Shown piece after piece: positions 17,870-27,500 of a DNA stretch of 64,000 nt. The stretch's first letter is position 1. Every line of letters begins with the position of its first letter. The stretch is from Tolypothrix sp. PCC 7910. Its GTDB lineage: Bacteria; Cyanobacteriota; Cyanobacteriia; Cyanobacteriales; Nostocaceae. The notes under the pieces are model-generated. The model saw only the letters and a list, made by a program, of their open reading frames with translations. It searched no databases and was not told where the DNA came from. A program made the translations under genes and the position numbers. The DNA is taken from contig NZ_CP050440.1 of assembly GCF_011769525.1 (NCBI RefSeq), positions 5,023,501 to 5,087,500 on the forward strand, read 5' to 3'.

Positions 17870-18197
17870 ATATAGTATTATTACGGCTTTAATTTTATAT
17901 TTTAATTATATTTTTATACAGCAAGATTAAGTTAAAAAAAGCAAGAAGCCGCATCAATGAATACACACCAAAAGAAGATATGATGTTTAAATATATTAGG
18001 TTATGTAAGCATAATTTATATTTTAAATATTATATTAGGACTTTTACATATACAGCAGATTGCAAGTTGGTGAAGTACAGATAATTGTAAGGGTATGGCA
18101 GTACCATGCCTCATTTACCTGAAATATGCTGTAATTCAAAGCCACCAATAAATATTCAAAATTGCCTAACTTATCAAACCTATTTACTACTTGAGCC
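17870..18197. other. Gene-free 328-bp stretch before the TolC gene
   Basis: AT-rich, without tandem repeats. Near 18090-18117 lies GTAAGGGTATGGCAGTACCATGCC, a degenerate relative of the dispersed repeat at 19881 and 42282 (shown here by its position; the palindromic core is GGCAGTACCATGCC). A TolC promoter probably lies here. Confidence 0.5.
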
Positions 18198-19637
18198 ATG
18201 AATTTTATTTTATTCCGCGTGCATTATCCTTGGGTTACAGTATTAGTTGCAATTTTAATGACGACTTTAGCCAAAACTGCAACGGCACAAACTACTGCAC
18301 AAACGCTACAATCTCCCAGCCCTACAACGAATAATTCTCAGTCGATTCTCAATAATCTCAGCCCGAATCCCAATCCTTTGCTATTTCCTACCAAACCAGA
18401 AGAAGTGAGGATTCAAGGAACTGTACCCCTAACTTTGGCTCAAGCTTTAGAATTAGCAAGACGCAACAATCCAAGTTTACAAGCAGCTCAATTTCAGGTA
18501 GAACGTAGCCGCAGTGCGCTACGAGAAGCTCAGGCTGCTTTACTGCCTAATGCTAATGTTAACGGGAATTTAAGCAATAGTGGTAATAATTTGTTTACTG
18601 GTGGTTCAACTGAATCCAGTACAACTTTTAACGGTCAAGCACAAATAAATTATAATCTCTTTACTTCTGGAAACCGGCAAGCTAGGATTCGCTCTGCAGA
18701 AGAACAAGTACGGATAGAAGAATTAAATTTAGAAAACCAATCTTTAGTAATTGGTTTAAATGTCGCTACCCAGTACTACAATTTACAAGGTGCAGACGAA
18801 CAAGTAAGAATTAATCGCTCTGCGGTAGAGAATGCCCAGGCTAGTTTACGAGATACGCAAGCACGATTGCAAGCAGGAGTGGGGACGCAGTTTGATGTTC
18901 TGCAAGCTCAAGTAAATTTAGCTAATGCTCAACAACAACTGACTAATTCTATTGCACAACAGCAAATTGCCCGTCGTCAGTTTGGTACGCTCTTAAATTT
19001 GCCACAATCGGTTGATATTGCTGCGGCTGATCCTGTGCAATTAGCAGGTTTATGGCAACAAACACTCGAACAAACTATTGTACAAGCTTTTCAAAATCGC
19101 CCCGAATTGCCGCAATTTTTAGCGCAACGCAATCAAGCCGAACAACAGCGACGACAAGCACTTTCGCAATTAGGGCCGCAATTGGGTGTAACTGGAACTT
19201 ATAATTTTCGAGATATTTATAATGATGGGATTAGTGTTGTTGATGGCTATTCGGTGGGGCTACAAAGCAGTTTAACCTTATTTGATGGCGGTGCAGCTAG
19301 AGCTAGAGCCGCTCAGTCACGCGCTAATATTGCGATCGCAGAAACTCAATTTGCTAATCAACGCGATCAAATTCGTTTTGATGTGGAACAATTTTATGTT
19401 CAGTTGCAGTCTAATCTCGATAATGTGCAGACTTCGACTTTGGCTTTAAGTCAAGCTAGGGAAGCTTTGCAAATTGCTAGGTTGCGGTTTCAAGCAGGTG
19501 TGGGTACGCAAACAGAGGTAATTGCTGCGGAAAATGACTTAACAAGGGCAGAAGGTAATCGTGTGACAGCTATTTTAGATTACAATCGCGCTCTCGCTAA
19601 TTTACAGCGTTCTGTTACTGCTAGAAATACACGCTAG
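18198..19637 (+). CDS. TolC-family outer membrane efflux protein
   Basis: The 479-residue protein has a signal peptide (hydrophobic WVTVLVAILMTTLAKTATAQ, cleaved near residue 31) and a Ser/Asn/Pro-rich linker. Two outer-membrane-efflux repeats follow, each with long helical Ala/Gln-rich segments (LTLAQALELARRNNPSLQAA; EALQIARLRFQAGVGTQTEV). Both halves hold the beta-strand pair that inserts in the outer membrane (INYNLFTSG; SSLTLFDGGAARARA). It forms the trimeric exit duct for tripartite pumps, like HgdD in Anabaena. Its place in the middle of the cluster suggests it serves both adaptor-permease sets. Confidence 0.92.
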   Translation: MNFILFRVHYPWVTVLVAILMTTLAKTATAQTTAQTLQSPSPTTNNSQSILNNLSPNPNPLLFPTKPEEVRIQGTVPLTLAQALELARRNNPSLQAAQFQVERSRSALREAQAALLPNANVNGNLSNSGNNLFTGGSTESSTTFNGQAQINYNLFTSGNRQARIRSAEEQVRIEELNLENQSLVIGLNVATQYYNLQGADEQVRINRSAVENAQASLRDTQARLQAGVGTQFDVLQAQVNLANAQQQLTNSIAQQQIARRQFGTLLNLPQSVDIAAADPVQLAGLWQQTLEQTIVQAFQNRPELPQFLAQRNQAEQQRRQALSQLGPQLGVTGTYNFRDIYNDGISVVDGYSVGLQSSLTLFDGGAARARAAQSRANIAIAETQFANQRDQIRFDVEQFYVQLQSNLDNVQTSTLALSQAREALQIARLRFQAGVGTQTEVIAAENDLTRAEGNRVTAILDYNRALANLQRSVTARNTR

Positions 19638-19649
19638 TACCGCAAGGCG

Positions 19650-19731
19650 GAATTCAAAATTCAAAATTCAAAATTCAAAATTAAGACAGAAAGACGGAAT
19701 TCAAAATTCAAAATTCAAAATTAAGACAGAA
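19650..19731. repeat. ATTCAAA heptamer repeat in a duplicated block
   Basis: Two nearly identical ~40-bp blocks, each with three ATTCAAA units followed by ATTAAGACAGA. Confidence 0.9.
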
Positions 19732-19880
19732 TAAGGGTTTTGTTGATTTTGAATGGTCTGTTTCTCTTGCAAAGTTTGGCGGGACGGAAACCGACACCGC
19801 CAACGCCAGTTGCTTTAAGCCGGGGAACCCGTCCAACGCACTGGCTCAACTTTGGGCTATTTACGCCGTGCTGTACTAGA

Positions 19881-19953
19881 TTGTAGGGGCAAGGCAGTGC
19901 CTTGCCCTCTAGAATATTATTGATATGTCGCAAACATTATTTGATTTGGTGTA
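19881..19953. repeat. Dispersed repeat (TTGTAGGGGCA family)
   Basis: It starts TTGTAGGGGCAAGGCAGTGC and ends TTTGATTTGGT. An inverted, diverged copy occupies 42282-42357. The GGGCAAGG/CCTTGCCC core is palindromic. A third partial relative lies near 23485-23505. Confidence 0.8.
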
Positions 19954-19988
19954 ATTAACCGCCGATAAGAAACAAAGATATAAAAATT

Positions 19989-20023
19989 AGATGCGTTATG
20001 CGATCGCTAACGCATCCTACGTG
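19989..20023. repeat. Dispersed palindromic repeat (GATGCGTTA family)
   Basis: AGATGCGTTA and TAACGCATCCTAC flank a loop that contains a HIP1-like GCGATCGC. It is an inverted copy of the element at 4293-4330. Confidence 0.85.
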
Positions 20024-20331
20024 AACTTGAAAAATTAAATATGAGTCCTATAGAGCGTATGATAATTAAGCTTAGGGCGGAATTTATATACTGCTTCAAA
20101 CTGGACACCTCATACTTCAGCCTGATTTTGAGTCACCCAATCAGGTGAAGCCACGGAACGAAGCGAATAGCTAATATGAAGGCATATTAATAAGCAATAA
20201 CTGAGCAAGTTAATCTTGAGGTTGTTGATAAATATCTTATCTTTATTTTAAACTTTATTTCCTTCTAAATTGCAGTAATAGCCCATTAACTAACAGCTAT
20301 TTCAGCAAAGCAATCTTTATCGGCTGGTATC

Positions 20332-21801
20332 ATGAATACGTACATAGAAATCCCCGTGATTGGCAAAAAAATTAAGTATCCCATGCGCTGGCTGATAGGG
20401 CTAATAACAGCTGGTGCTTTGGTTGTGGGTACTACTACTACCTATACTCTGGTGAATCGGGGAAATACTAAACAAGATATATCTCAACTAACTGTTCCTG
20501 TAGAAACTCAAAGTGTGACGCTGCGGATTACGGCGAGTGGGAAAGTAGTACCAGTTCAGAGTGTAAATATCAGTCCTAAAAATCCTGGGGTGTTGGGTGA
20601 ATTATATGTGGAACAAGGCGATCGCGTGCAAAAAGGACAAGTAATCGCCCGCATGGATGTTGGCGAAATTCAAGCGCAAATCCTGCAATATCAAGCTAAT
20701 ATCGCCCAAGCCCAAGCCCAACTCGATGAAGCCCGGGCGGGGAGTCGTCCCCAAGAAATTGCCCAAGCAAAAGCACGTTTAGCGCAAGCAGAAGCACAAC
20801 TAGCCGCAGCGCGTGCGGGTAATCGCGCTCAAGAAATTGGACAGGCACAAGCGCAAGTAGAATCAGCACAGGCTCAAGTTAACCTGACGCAATCGCGGGT
20901 AGTGCGATATCAGGAATTAACTAGACAAGGCGCAACTTCTCAAGATCAGCTCGATCAGTATGTTAGTGAAAATAGCCGCGCCAAAGCTGCTTTAGCAGAA
21001 GCACAAAAACGGCTATCTCTGTTGCAAAGTGGAACTCGTAGCGAAGAAATTGACGCGAAGGAAGCCGCCGTTACCGAAGCCCGCGCCGCTTTAGTTCTGT
21101 TACAAAATGGTAGCCGTCCTGAAGAAATTGCTCAACGCCAAGCAGCAGTTAAAGCCGCCCAAGCACAATTAAAAGCCGCCCAGGTCAGGCTTAGAGATAC
21201 AGAAATTCGCGCACCGTTTAGCGGTATTGTTACGCAGAAATACGCTAACGTCGGTTCATTTGTTACACCCACAACTTCTGCTTCTAGTAGTGCATCAGCT
21301 ACTTCTAGCTCAATTGTCGCCGTGGCGCGAGGTTTAGAAGTATTAGCCCAAGTTCCTGAAGCTGATATTGGCAGAATTAAACCAGGACAACAGGTAGAAA
21401 TCGTTGCTGATGCTTATCCCGATCAAGTATTTAAAGGTCGTGTACGCCTAATTGCACCGGAAGCAGTAGTGGAACAAGGTGTAACTTCCTTCCAAGTGCG
21501 GGTTGTATTAGATACAGGGATAGATAAACTGCGTTCTGGCTTAAACGTAGATCTAACCTTTTTAGGCGATCGCGTCAACAATGCTTTAGTATTACCCACC
21601 GTCGCCATTGTCACCGAAAAAGGACAAACTGGCGTACTCGTCCCCGACGAAAACAATAAACCCCAATTTCGCCAAGTCACCGTCGGCGCACAAATCCAAG
21701 ACCAAACCCAGGTGTTAGAAGGCGTAAAAGTAAGCGATCGCATTTTCGTAAACCCACCGAAGGATTACAAAATCGAAAAAGCCAAGGAGCAGAGTAAGTA
21801 A
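20332..21801 (+). CDS. DevB/HlyD-type periplasmic adaptor of a tripartite ABC exporter (second copy)
   Basis: This 489-residue paralogue of the adaptor at 14021 has the same order. There is one N-terminal membrane anchor (MRWLIGLITAGALVVGTTTTYTL, about 18-40), then a lipoyl half-domain (SPKNPGVLGELYVEQGDRVQKGQVIARMD). A long Ala/Gln/Glu-rich hairpin follows, with repeated AGSRPQEIAQAKARLAQAEAQ-like units, and then the second lipoyl half (IRAPFSGIVTQKYANVG) and barrel. It lacks the Gly-rich tail of the first copy. It starts at ATG 20332, after a 694-bp gap. It pairs with the permease at 21951. Confidence 0.88.
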   Translation: MNTYIEIPVIGKKIKYPMRWLIGLITAGALVVGTTTTYTLVNRGNTKQDISQLTVPVETQSVTLRITASGKVVPVQSVNISPKNPGVLGELYVEQGDRVQKGQVIARMDVGEIQAQILQYQANIAQAQAQLDEARAGSRPQEIAQAKARLAQAEAQLAAARAGNRAQEIGQAQAQVESAQAQVNLTQSRVVRYQELTRQGATSQDQLDQYVSENSRAKAALAEAQKRLSLLQSGTRSEEIDAKEAAVTEARAALVLLQNGSRPEEIAQRQAAVKAAQAQLKAAQVRLRDTEIRAPFSGIVTQKYANVGSFVTPTTSASSSASATSSSIVAVARGLEVLAQVPEADIGRIKPGQQVEIVADAYPDQVFKGRVRLIAPEAVVEQGVTSFQVRVVLDTGIDKLRSGLNVDLTFLGDRVNNALVLPTVAIVTEKGQTGVLVPDENNKPQFRQVTVGAQIQDQTQVLEGVKVSDRIFVNPPKDYKIEKAKEQSK

Positions 21802-21802
21802 G

Positions 21803-21945
21803 GGATTGGGGATTGGGGACTGGGGATTGGGGATTGGGGACAAGGAGACAAGGGGAAAGGAGAACAAACACCAATTACCCATTACCTATTACCTATTACC
21901 AAATGACCAATGACAAATGACAAATGACAAATGACAAATGACCAT
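21803..21945. repeat. Compound STRR between second adaptor and permease
   Basis: GGGGATTGGGGACT units, then CAATTAC/CTATTAC units, then AATGACA units, filling the gap. Confidence 0.9.
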
Positions 21946-21950
21946 TAACC

Positions 21951-23168
21951 ATGAACCTTCTAGAAAGTATCCAAATGGCGGGGAAAACCCTGCTGGCGAA
22001 TAAGTTACGCAGTGCGCTTACCATGCTGGGGATTGTTATTGGTAACGCTTCGGTGATTGCGATGATTGGGATTGGCGAAGGTGGACAGAAGTATGTTTCG
22101 CAACAACTTGAGTCTTTAGGGCCAAATATCTTATTTGTGATTCCTGGTAACCAAGAAACGCAGCGTATCTCTAGGGATGTACCAAAAACTCTGGTTTTGG
22201 AAGATGCAGACGCGATCGCAACTCAAGTACCCACAGTTGCCAATGTGACAGCGGAATTAAATAGCCGTCAAGTAGTTACCTACCGTAATCGCAACACCGA
22301 TGTTAACATCATTGGCACTACTCCCACTTTCTTAACCGTCAGGGATTTTGAACCTGCTAAGGGGCGATTTTTCACCGATATAGATATGAAGCGCAGCAAC
22401 CAAGTTGTTGTACTAGGTGCAGATTTAGCAGAAAGGCTGTTTGGTAGTGCTAATCCTGTGGGAGAACAGTTAAGAATTAAAAATACTAGCTTTCAAGTAA
22501 TTGGTGTACTCACAGCTAAAGGTTCTAACTTAGGCGTGAATTACGACGAAGCCGCATTAGTCCCTGTCATCACCGCAGCTAATCGCTTGATTGGGCGAAC
22601 TTCTCCCTACGGCTTAGAGTTAAGCTATATTGTCGCCTCCGCTAAAAATGCTGATAGTGTAGATGCAGCAGAGTTTCAAATTACCAATTTACTGCGCCAA
22701 CGCCACAAAATTACTGGCGAAGATGACTTTACCATCCGTTCTCAAAAAGATGCTTTGCAAACAGTCGGACAAATTACAGGCGCACTAACAATTATGCTAG
22801 CTGCGATCGCAGGCATATCTTTGTTTGTCGGTGGTATTGGGATCATGAACATCATGCTAGTATCCGTCACCGAACGCACCCAAGAAATTGGATTGAGAAA
22901 AGCGATCGGGGCAACAGAGCAAGATATTTTGCTACAGTTCATGATTGAGGCGGTAATTGTTTCCGCAATTGGTGGCTTGGTAGGTACTGCTGTTGGTGTT
23001 GGTGGTATTTTCTTAGTCGCCGCCTTAACACCCTTAGAAGCTGGAATTTCACCTGTAGCAATTACAATGGCGGTTGGTATATCCGGCGGAATCGGCTTAT
23101 TCTTCGGTGTCGTTCCCGCACGTCGCGCCGCTAAACTCGACCCGATTGTAGCCTTGAGAAGTGCATAG
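21951..23168 (+). CDS. MacB/DevC-type ABC exporter permease (second copy)
   Basis: The 405-residue protein shares the layout of the first permease: a short cytoplasmic start (MNLLESIQMAGKTLLANKLRSALTML), one N-terminal helix, a periplasmic core of about 220 residues, and a C-terminal FtsX domain with three helices (LTIMLAAIAGISLFVGGIGIMN ... ERTQEIGLRKAIGA ... VVPARRAAKLDPIVALR). The conserved ending AAKLDPIxALRS is the same in both permeases, so they are paralogues. It starts at ATG 21951, the last gene of the export cluster, and no second ATPase gene follows. Confidence 0.9.
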   Translation: MNLLESIQMAGKTLLANKLRSALTMLGIVIGNASVIAMIGIGEGGQKYVSQQLESLGPNILFVIPGNQETQRISRDVPKTLVLEDADAIATQVPTVANVTAELNSRQVVTYRNRNTDVNIIGTTPTFLTVRDFEPAKGRFFTDIDMKRSNQVVVLGADLAERLFGSANPVGEQLRIKNTSFQVIGVLTAKGSNLGVNYDEAALVPVITAANRLIGRTSPYGLELSYIVASAKNADSVDAAEFQITNLLRQRHKITGEDDFTIRSQKDALQTVGQITGALTIMLAAIAGISLFVGGIGIMNIMLVSVTERTQEIGLRKAIGATEQDILLQFMIEAVIVSAIGGLVGTAVGVGGIFLVAALTPLEAGISPVAITMAVGISGGIGLFFGVVPARRAAKLDPIVALRSA

Positions 23169-23200
23169 GGCCGCTGCGCGGAATTCAAAATTCAAAATTT

Positions 23201-23432
23201 AAGTTGTTTTGTGCAGAACGCAAGTTGTTTTGTACAGAACACAAGTTGGTTTCGTGCAGAATACAAGTTGTCTCGTACAGAACACAAGTTGTTTTGTACA
23301 GAATACAAGTTGTTTCGTGCAGAACACAAGTTGTTTCGTGCAAAACACAAGTTGTTTCGTTGAGAACACAAGTTGTTTCGTGCAGAACGCAAGTTGTTTC
23401 GTGCAGAATACAAGTTGTTTTGTGCAGATTAC
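23201..23432. repeat. 21-bp minisatellite, 11 copies
   Basis: The unit is AAGTTGTTTCGTGCAGAACAC. Eleven head-to-tail copies run from 23201 to 23432, ten of 21 bp and one (23243-23264) of 22 bp. Most differ by one to three bases, such as T/C at the TTTT/TTTC step and GC/AC/TAC at the end. There are no spacers, so it is not a CRISPR array. Confidence 0.95.
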
Positions 23433-23511
23433 GATTTGGGTATTATTTCAGAACTTATACCAATTTGAAAACAGAATGCGACAGATTATAGGGGCAAGGC
23501 ATTCAGCATTG

Positions 23512-23705
23512 GTGTCAACTTAAGCTAAAAATAGCCTCTGTCTTAGCTTTGCTGTCCGCCTGAGAATGAATTCTCAGGGCCAAAGCCAAAGTCTACTGAA
23601 GTAGACTCAAGATTTTGAGAATATTTAGTCATCTTGAGATGACTTTGACTATTAGCAAGGAACTTCAGTTCCTTGCGGTAACTGGGTTTTGCGTTAAGTT
23701 GACAC
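23512..23705. repeat. 194-bp element with 12-bp terminal inverted repeats and four internal hairpins
   Basis: GTGTCAACTTAA (23512-23523) and its exact complement (23694-23705) bound the element. Four short perfect palindromes lie inside in series: 23561-23576 (GAGAAT/ATTCTC), 23590-23607 (AGTCTACT/AGTAGACT), 23627-23644 (AGTCATCT/AGATGACT) and 23656-23675 (CAAGGAACT/AGTTCCTTG). There is no coding frame and no evident flanking duplication. It may be a non-autonomous transposon or a multi-hairpin RNA. Confidence 0.75.
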
Positions 23706-23890
23706 AGGTGGTACCCATATTCCCCCTGCACCCTGCTCCCTGAACCTCTGCCTCTTCCCGTCAGTAGTTACACGATAAATAATCCAATTTTCTTGTAAAA
23801 AATGCCATATTTTGGCTATTTTTACTGAACCGAATTATTATCTTTTTGAGAGATTCTAGAAGCAGAAAGTAGAGTACAAGGTGTGCATCG

Positions 23891-24277
23891 ATGACGCGTA
23901 AAAAAAGAACTTCACCCTTACTGCAAAAAACCGAACAGCGGAAAATTGGGTTTCAATCGATAGATCCTAACCTAGATTTTGGTGATTCCATCAGTCTAAA
24001 GCATTTGAACGAGTTAACTGGACAACTGCGCGATGAAGTCAACCAATATAATAAGATGTTAAACTCCCTCGACACGGCAAAAGACAACATCAAAGCTCTA
24101 GAAAAGACAATTCGCAAAACCTTAGAACGGTTAGTTAGCGGTGTAGTTTTGAAGTATGGCAAAGACAGCCGAGAATATGAATTAACAGGTGGGGTACGCA
24201 CAAGCGATCGCGTTCGTAAAGCCACCATCACCAGGATAAAATCGACCGTAGAATCAAAAGCCACTCCTACAGAATAA
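23891..24277 (+). CDS. Conserved-looking hypothetical protein, 128 residues
   Basis: I do not recognise a named domain. Residues 1-35 are basic (MTRKKRTSPLLQ). Residues about 38-90 form a predicted coiled coil or helical bundle (LKHLNELTGQLRDEVNQYNKMLNSLDTAKDNIKALEKTIRKTLERL). The C-terminus is basic with KYGKDSREYELTGGVRTSDRVRK, which looks like a conserved tail. Charge and helix content would suit a DNA- or RNA-associated structural protein, but this is a guess. It starts at ATG 23891 and stands alone between two repeat elements. HIP1-type codons (AGCGATCGCG) lie within the frame, as in native genes here. Confidence 0.7.
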   Translation: MTRKKRTSPLLQKTEQRKIGFQSIDPNLDFGDSISLKHLNELTGQLRDEVNQYNKMLNSLDTAKDNIKALEKTIRKTLERLVSGVVLKYGKDSREYELTGGVRTSDRVRKATITRIKSTVESKATPTE

Positions 24278-24309
24278 GCGGTAAGTAGTTAGTTTGCATA
24301 TTGAGGCTG

Positions 24310-24423
24310 CAATACAGTTCAGACAAAACAAATTAATTGACATTTAAATCTTGTAGAGACGCGATTCATCGCGTCTCCACAACCCCAAAATCATGACGAA
24401 AAACTCCTAACCAAACCTTATTG
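24310..24423. mobile_element. MITE-like element, 114 bp, copy A
   Basis: It runs from CAATACAGTTC to CCTTATTG. The 114-bp element at 61645-61758 aligns to it over its full length without gaps. It has a central hairpin GAGACGCGAT/ATCGCGTCTC with a 2-nt loop. ATTGAGGCTG (24300-24309) and ATTGAGACTG (24424-24433) flank it and look like a 10-bp target duplication with one change. Confidence 0.8.
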
Positions 24424-24506
24424 ATTGAGACTGCAGAGGGCAGGGCGCAGATTTGCAGCTTTTACCACCATAAAAATGAAGCAATTTAAATCACGATTAG
24501 CCCACT

Positions 24507-24545
24507 ACCCATGCCCCATGCCCCATGCCCCATGCCCATTGCCCA
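24507..24545. repeat. TGCCCCA heptamer STRR
   Basis: About five TGCCCCA-type units lie just before the CHAT gene. They produce a spurious MPHAHCP-type extension of that frame. Confidence 0.9.
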
Positions 24546-24554
24546 ATAATACCT

Positions 24555-27500
24555 ATGGAAGAACAGCGCCTACAAGCTTACTACCAGCTAATCGAAAGCT
24601 TGCTAAACTGCGCCGATGGAGAAGAACCAGAGATATTAGCAGCTAATACAGAATTGCTGGATGCAGATTTTTTAGAGGTGTTAGCAGCAGTAGCAGATCA
24701 TTTTGCCCAGCAGGGGCAAGAAAACGCTGCAAACTGGTTGAGAAACCTTGCAACATCCCTTAACCAGGAATCTGCCCCCATCACAGAAGAGGATATACAA
24801 ACTTACGGGCAATTTTTACTAGAGATACTGCAAGCAACAGCAGAAAGCAACGGCGATCCTCAAGTAATTTACCCCTTACTGGCAGCCAATACCGATAAAC
24901 TCAATCATATTTTTGCTCAATTATTGCGACGTTGGGCAACAAATACCCTAGCAGCAGTGGAACCAGATACAGCAACATCCATCGCCGCATTGCTGGTGAT
25001 ATTTAGTAATCTGATTCAGCAGTTTCCCTTGGGTAGCAAAGCCAACAACATGGAAATTGCGATTGCTGGCTACGAAATCGCTCTCACCGTTTATACTCGC
25101 AACGTCTTTCCCGAACAATGGGCAACCACGCAAAATAATCTGGGGAATGCTTACCGTAACAGAATCATGGGCGAGCGCGCCGAGAATCTGGAAGAGGCGA
25201 TCACTGCATATCGCACCGCCCTAGAAGTTTTAACTCGCAACGCCTTTCCCGTTGATTGGGCAACTACGCAAAATAATCTGGGGAATGCTTACTCTGACAG
25301 AATCATGGGCGAGCACGCCGAGAATCTGGAATTAGCAATCGCCGCATATCGCGCCGCCCTGGAAGTCAGAACCCGCAACGCCTTTCCCGAACAATGGGCA
25401 ACTACGCAAAATAATCTGGGGACTGCTTACTCTGAAAGAATCATGGGCGAGCGCGCCGAGAATCTGGAAGAGGCGATCGCTGCATATCGCGCTGCCCTGG
25501 AAGTCAGAACCCGCAACGCCTTTCCCGAACAATGGGCAACTACGCAAAATAATCTGGGGACTGCTTACTCTGAAAGAATCATGGGCGAGCGCGCCGAGAA
25601 TCTGGAAGAGGCGATTGCAGCATATCGCGCTGCCCTGGAAGTCAGAACCCGCAACGCCTTTCCCGAACAATGGGCAGGTACGCAAAATAATCTGGGGAAT
25701 GCTTACTCTGACAGAATCATGGGCGAGCGCGCCGAGAATCTGGAAGAGGCGATTGCAGCATATCGCGCCGCCCTGGAAGTTTTAACCCGCAACGCCTTTC
25801 CCGTTGATTGGGCGATGACGCAAAATAATCTGGGGAATGCATACCGTAACAGAATCATGGGCGAGCGTGCCGAGAATCTGGAATTAGCGATCACTACATA
25901 TCGCGCCGCCCTGGAAGTTTTAACCCGCAACGCCTTTCCCATTGATTGGGCAATGACGCAAAATAATCTGGGGAATGCATACCGTAACAGAATCATGGGC
26001 GAGCGCGCCGAGAATCTGGAATTGGCGATTGCTGCATATCGCGCCGCCCTGGAAGTTTATACCCGCAACGCCTTTCCCATTGATTGGGCAACTACGCAAA
26101 ATAATCTGGGGACTGCATACGCTGACAGAATCATGGGCGAGCGCGCCGAGAATCTGGAATTGGCGATCGCCGCATATCGTGCTGCCCTGGAAGTTTTAAC
26201 CCGCAACGCCTTTCCCATTGATTGGGCAATGACGCAAAATAATCTGGGGAATGCATACCGTAACAGAATCATGGGCGAGCGCGCCGAGAATCTGGAATTG
26301 GCGATCACAGCTTATCGCGCCGCCTTGGAAGTTTTAACCCGCAACGCCTTTCCCCAAAAACATGCAGAAACTTTGTCAAATCTCGGCAGATTATACCAAA
26401 AAGAAAAACAATTTGATTTAGCTTACAATACCTTTGCCTCTGCTATTGATACAGTCGAAGCTTTGCGGGGTGAAATTGTTTCTGGTGATGAAGCCAAGCT
26501 CAAACAAGCCGAAGAATGGAATCAACTCTATCGCCGCATGGTAGAAGTTTGCCTAGCCTTAAAACGAGACAGGGAAGCAATAGAATATATTGAACGCAGC
26601 AAAACCCGCAATTTAGTAGAACTGTTAACCAAAGCAGCTTTAGCAACTCAAGGTGATTTACCTGTAGTTACTAGTAATATCCAATTTACCGAAATTCAAA
26701 ACCTTTTAGATAACGAAACTGCCATTATCCAGTGGTACATTTTTAATGATTGTTTTCGCGCTTTTATCATCACCCACAACAACAACCCTGTTATCTGGCA
26801 ATCTGAAGAACAAGATTTAGATGCTCTTTTTGATTGGACAAATGAATATCTAAGCGAATACTACGACCCACAAGACCAAGATAAAATCCAATGGCAGAAT
26901 CAGCTAGAAAACCGCCTACAAAACTTAGCAGCAATTCTGCATCTTGAGGAAATATTAACTCAAGTACCCAAAAAATGCGACAGATTAATCTTTATTCCCC
27001 ATCGCTTTTTGCACCTGTTTCCTCTCCATGCTTTAGCTGTAAAGGCATCATACTTAGTTGATTTATTCCCCAAGGGTTTAGGCTATGCACCCAGTTGTAC
27101 AATCCTGCAACAAGTGCAACTACGTCAACGTTCTGAATTTGAATTTTTATTTGCTATCCAAAACCCCACACCAGATTTATATGAGCAAGATTTAGGTGCA
27201 GTTGTAGCTATTAAAAAACAGTTTGCTAATGCTGATATTCTCAAACAATCCCAAGCTCAAAAATCTGCAATTCTGCTCGGCATTAATGAAAATCCTCACA
27301 ATGTCACCCTAAATGAAAAATTACTAAAAGCTAACTGTGCTTTTTTCTTTTGTCACGGCTCCTTTAATCCTAACTCTCCCTTAAATTCTGGTTTACAGTT
27401 AGCTGATGAAGACCTAACTTTAGCAGATATCATTACTCACTTCCAATTAAACAACTGTCGCCTAGTCACACTCTCGGCTTGCGAAAGTGGAATTATAGAT

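Larger units (their letters stand above)
19638..20331. other. 694-bp gene-free, repeat-rich gap
   Basis: It contains ATTCAAA tandem repeats (19650-19731), a locally GC-richer segment at about 19770-19850 with complementary GCCAGT/ACTGGC, a dispersed repeat (19881-19953) and a palindromic repeat (19989-20023). From 20036 to 20331 I see only AT-rich sequence and a small hairpin (CCTGATT...AATCAGG, about 20120-20145), presumably the promoter region of the second adaptor. Confidence 0.6.
23169..23890. other. 722-bp gene-free region made largely of repeats
   Basis: It consists of an 11-copy 21-bp minisatellite (23201-23432), a fragment related to the TTGTAGGGGCA repeat (about 23455-23505) and a 194-bp inverted-repeat element (23512-23705). 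The last ~185 bp are AT-rich and probably include the promoter of the gene at 23891. Apparent open frames across the minisatellite are artefacts of its period being a multiple of three. Confidence 0.75.

Noticed and set aside
23201-23432. CRISPR array
   Set aside because: The 21-bp units are contiguous with no spacers, and no cas genes are present in the window.
23192-23523. Long open frames on both strands over the 21-bp minisatellite
   Set aside because: They result from a stop-free unit whose length is a multiple of three; no ribosome site, family resemblance or unique sequence supports a protein.
24310-24423. Rho-independent terminator after the gene at 23891
   Set aside because: The GAGACGCGAT hairpin is better explained as the centre of a repeated 114-bp element; no T-run follows.
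25332-26308. Antisense open frames across the CHAT repeats
   Set aside because: They are repeat-generated shadows of the 138-bp units, with no independent evidence.
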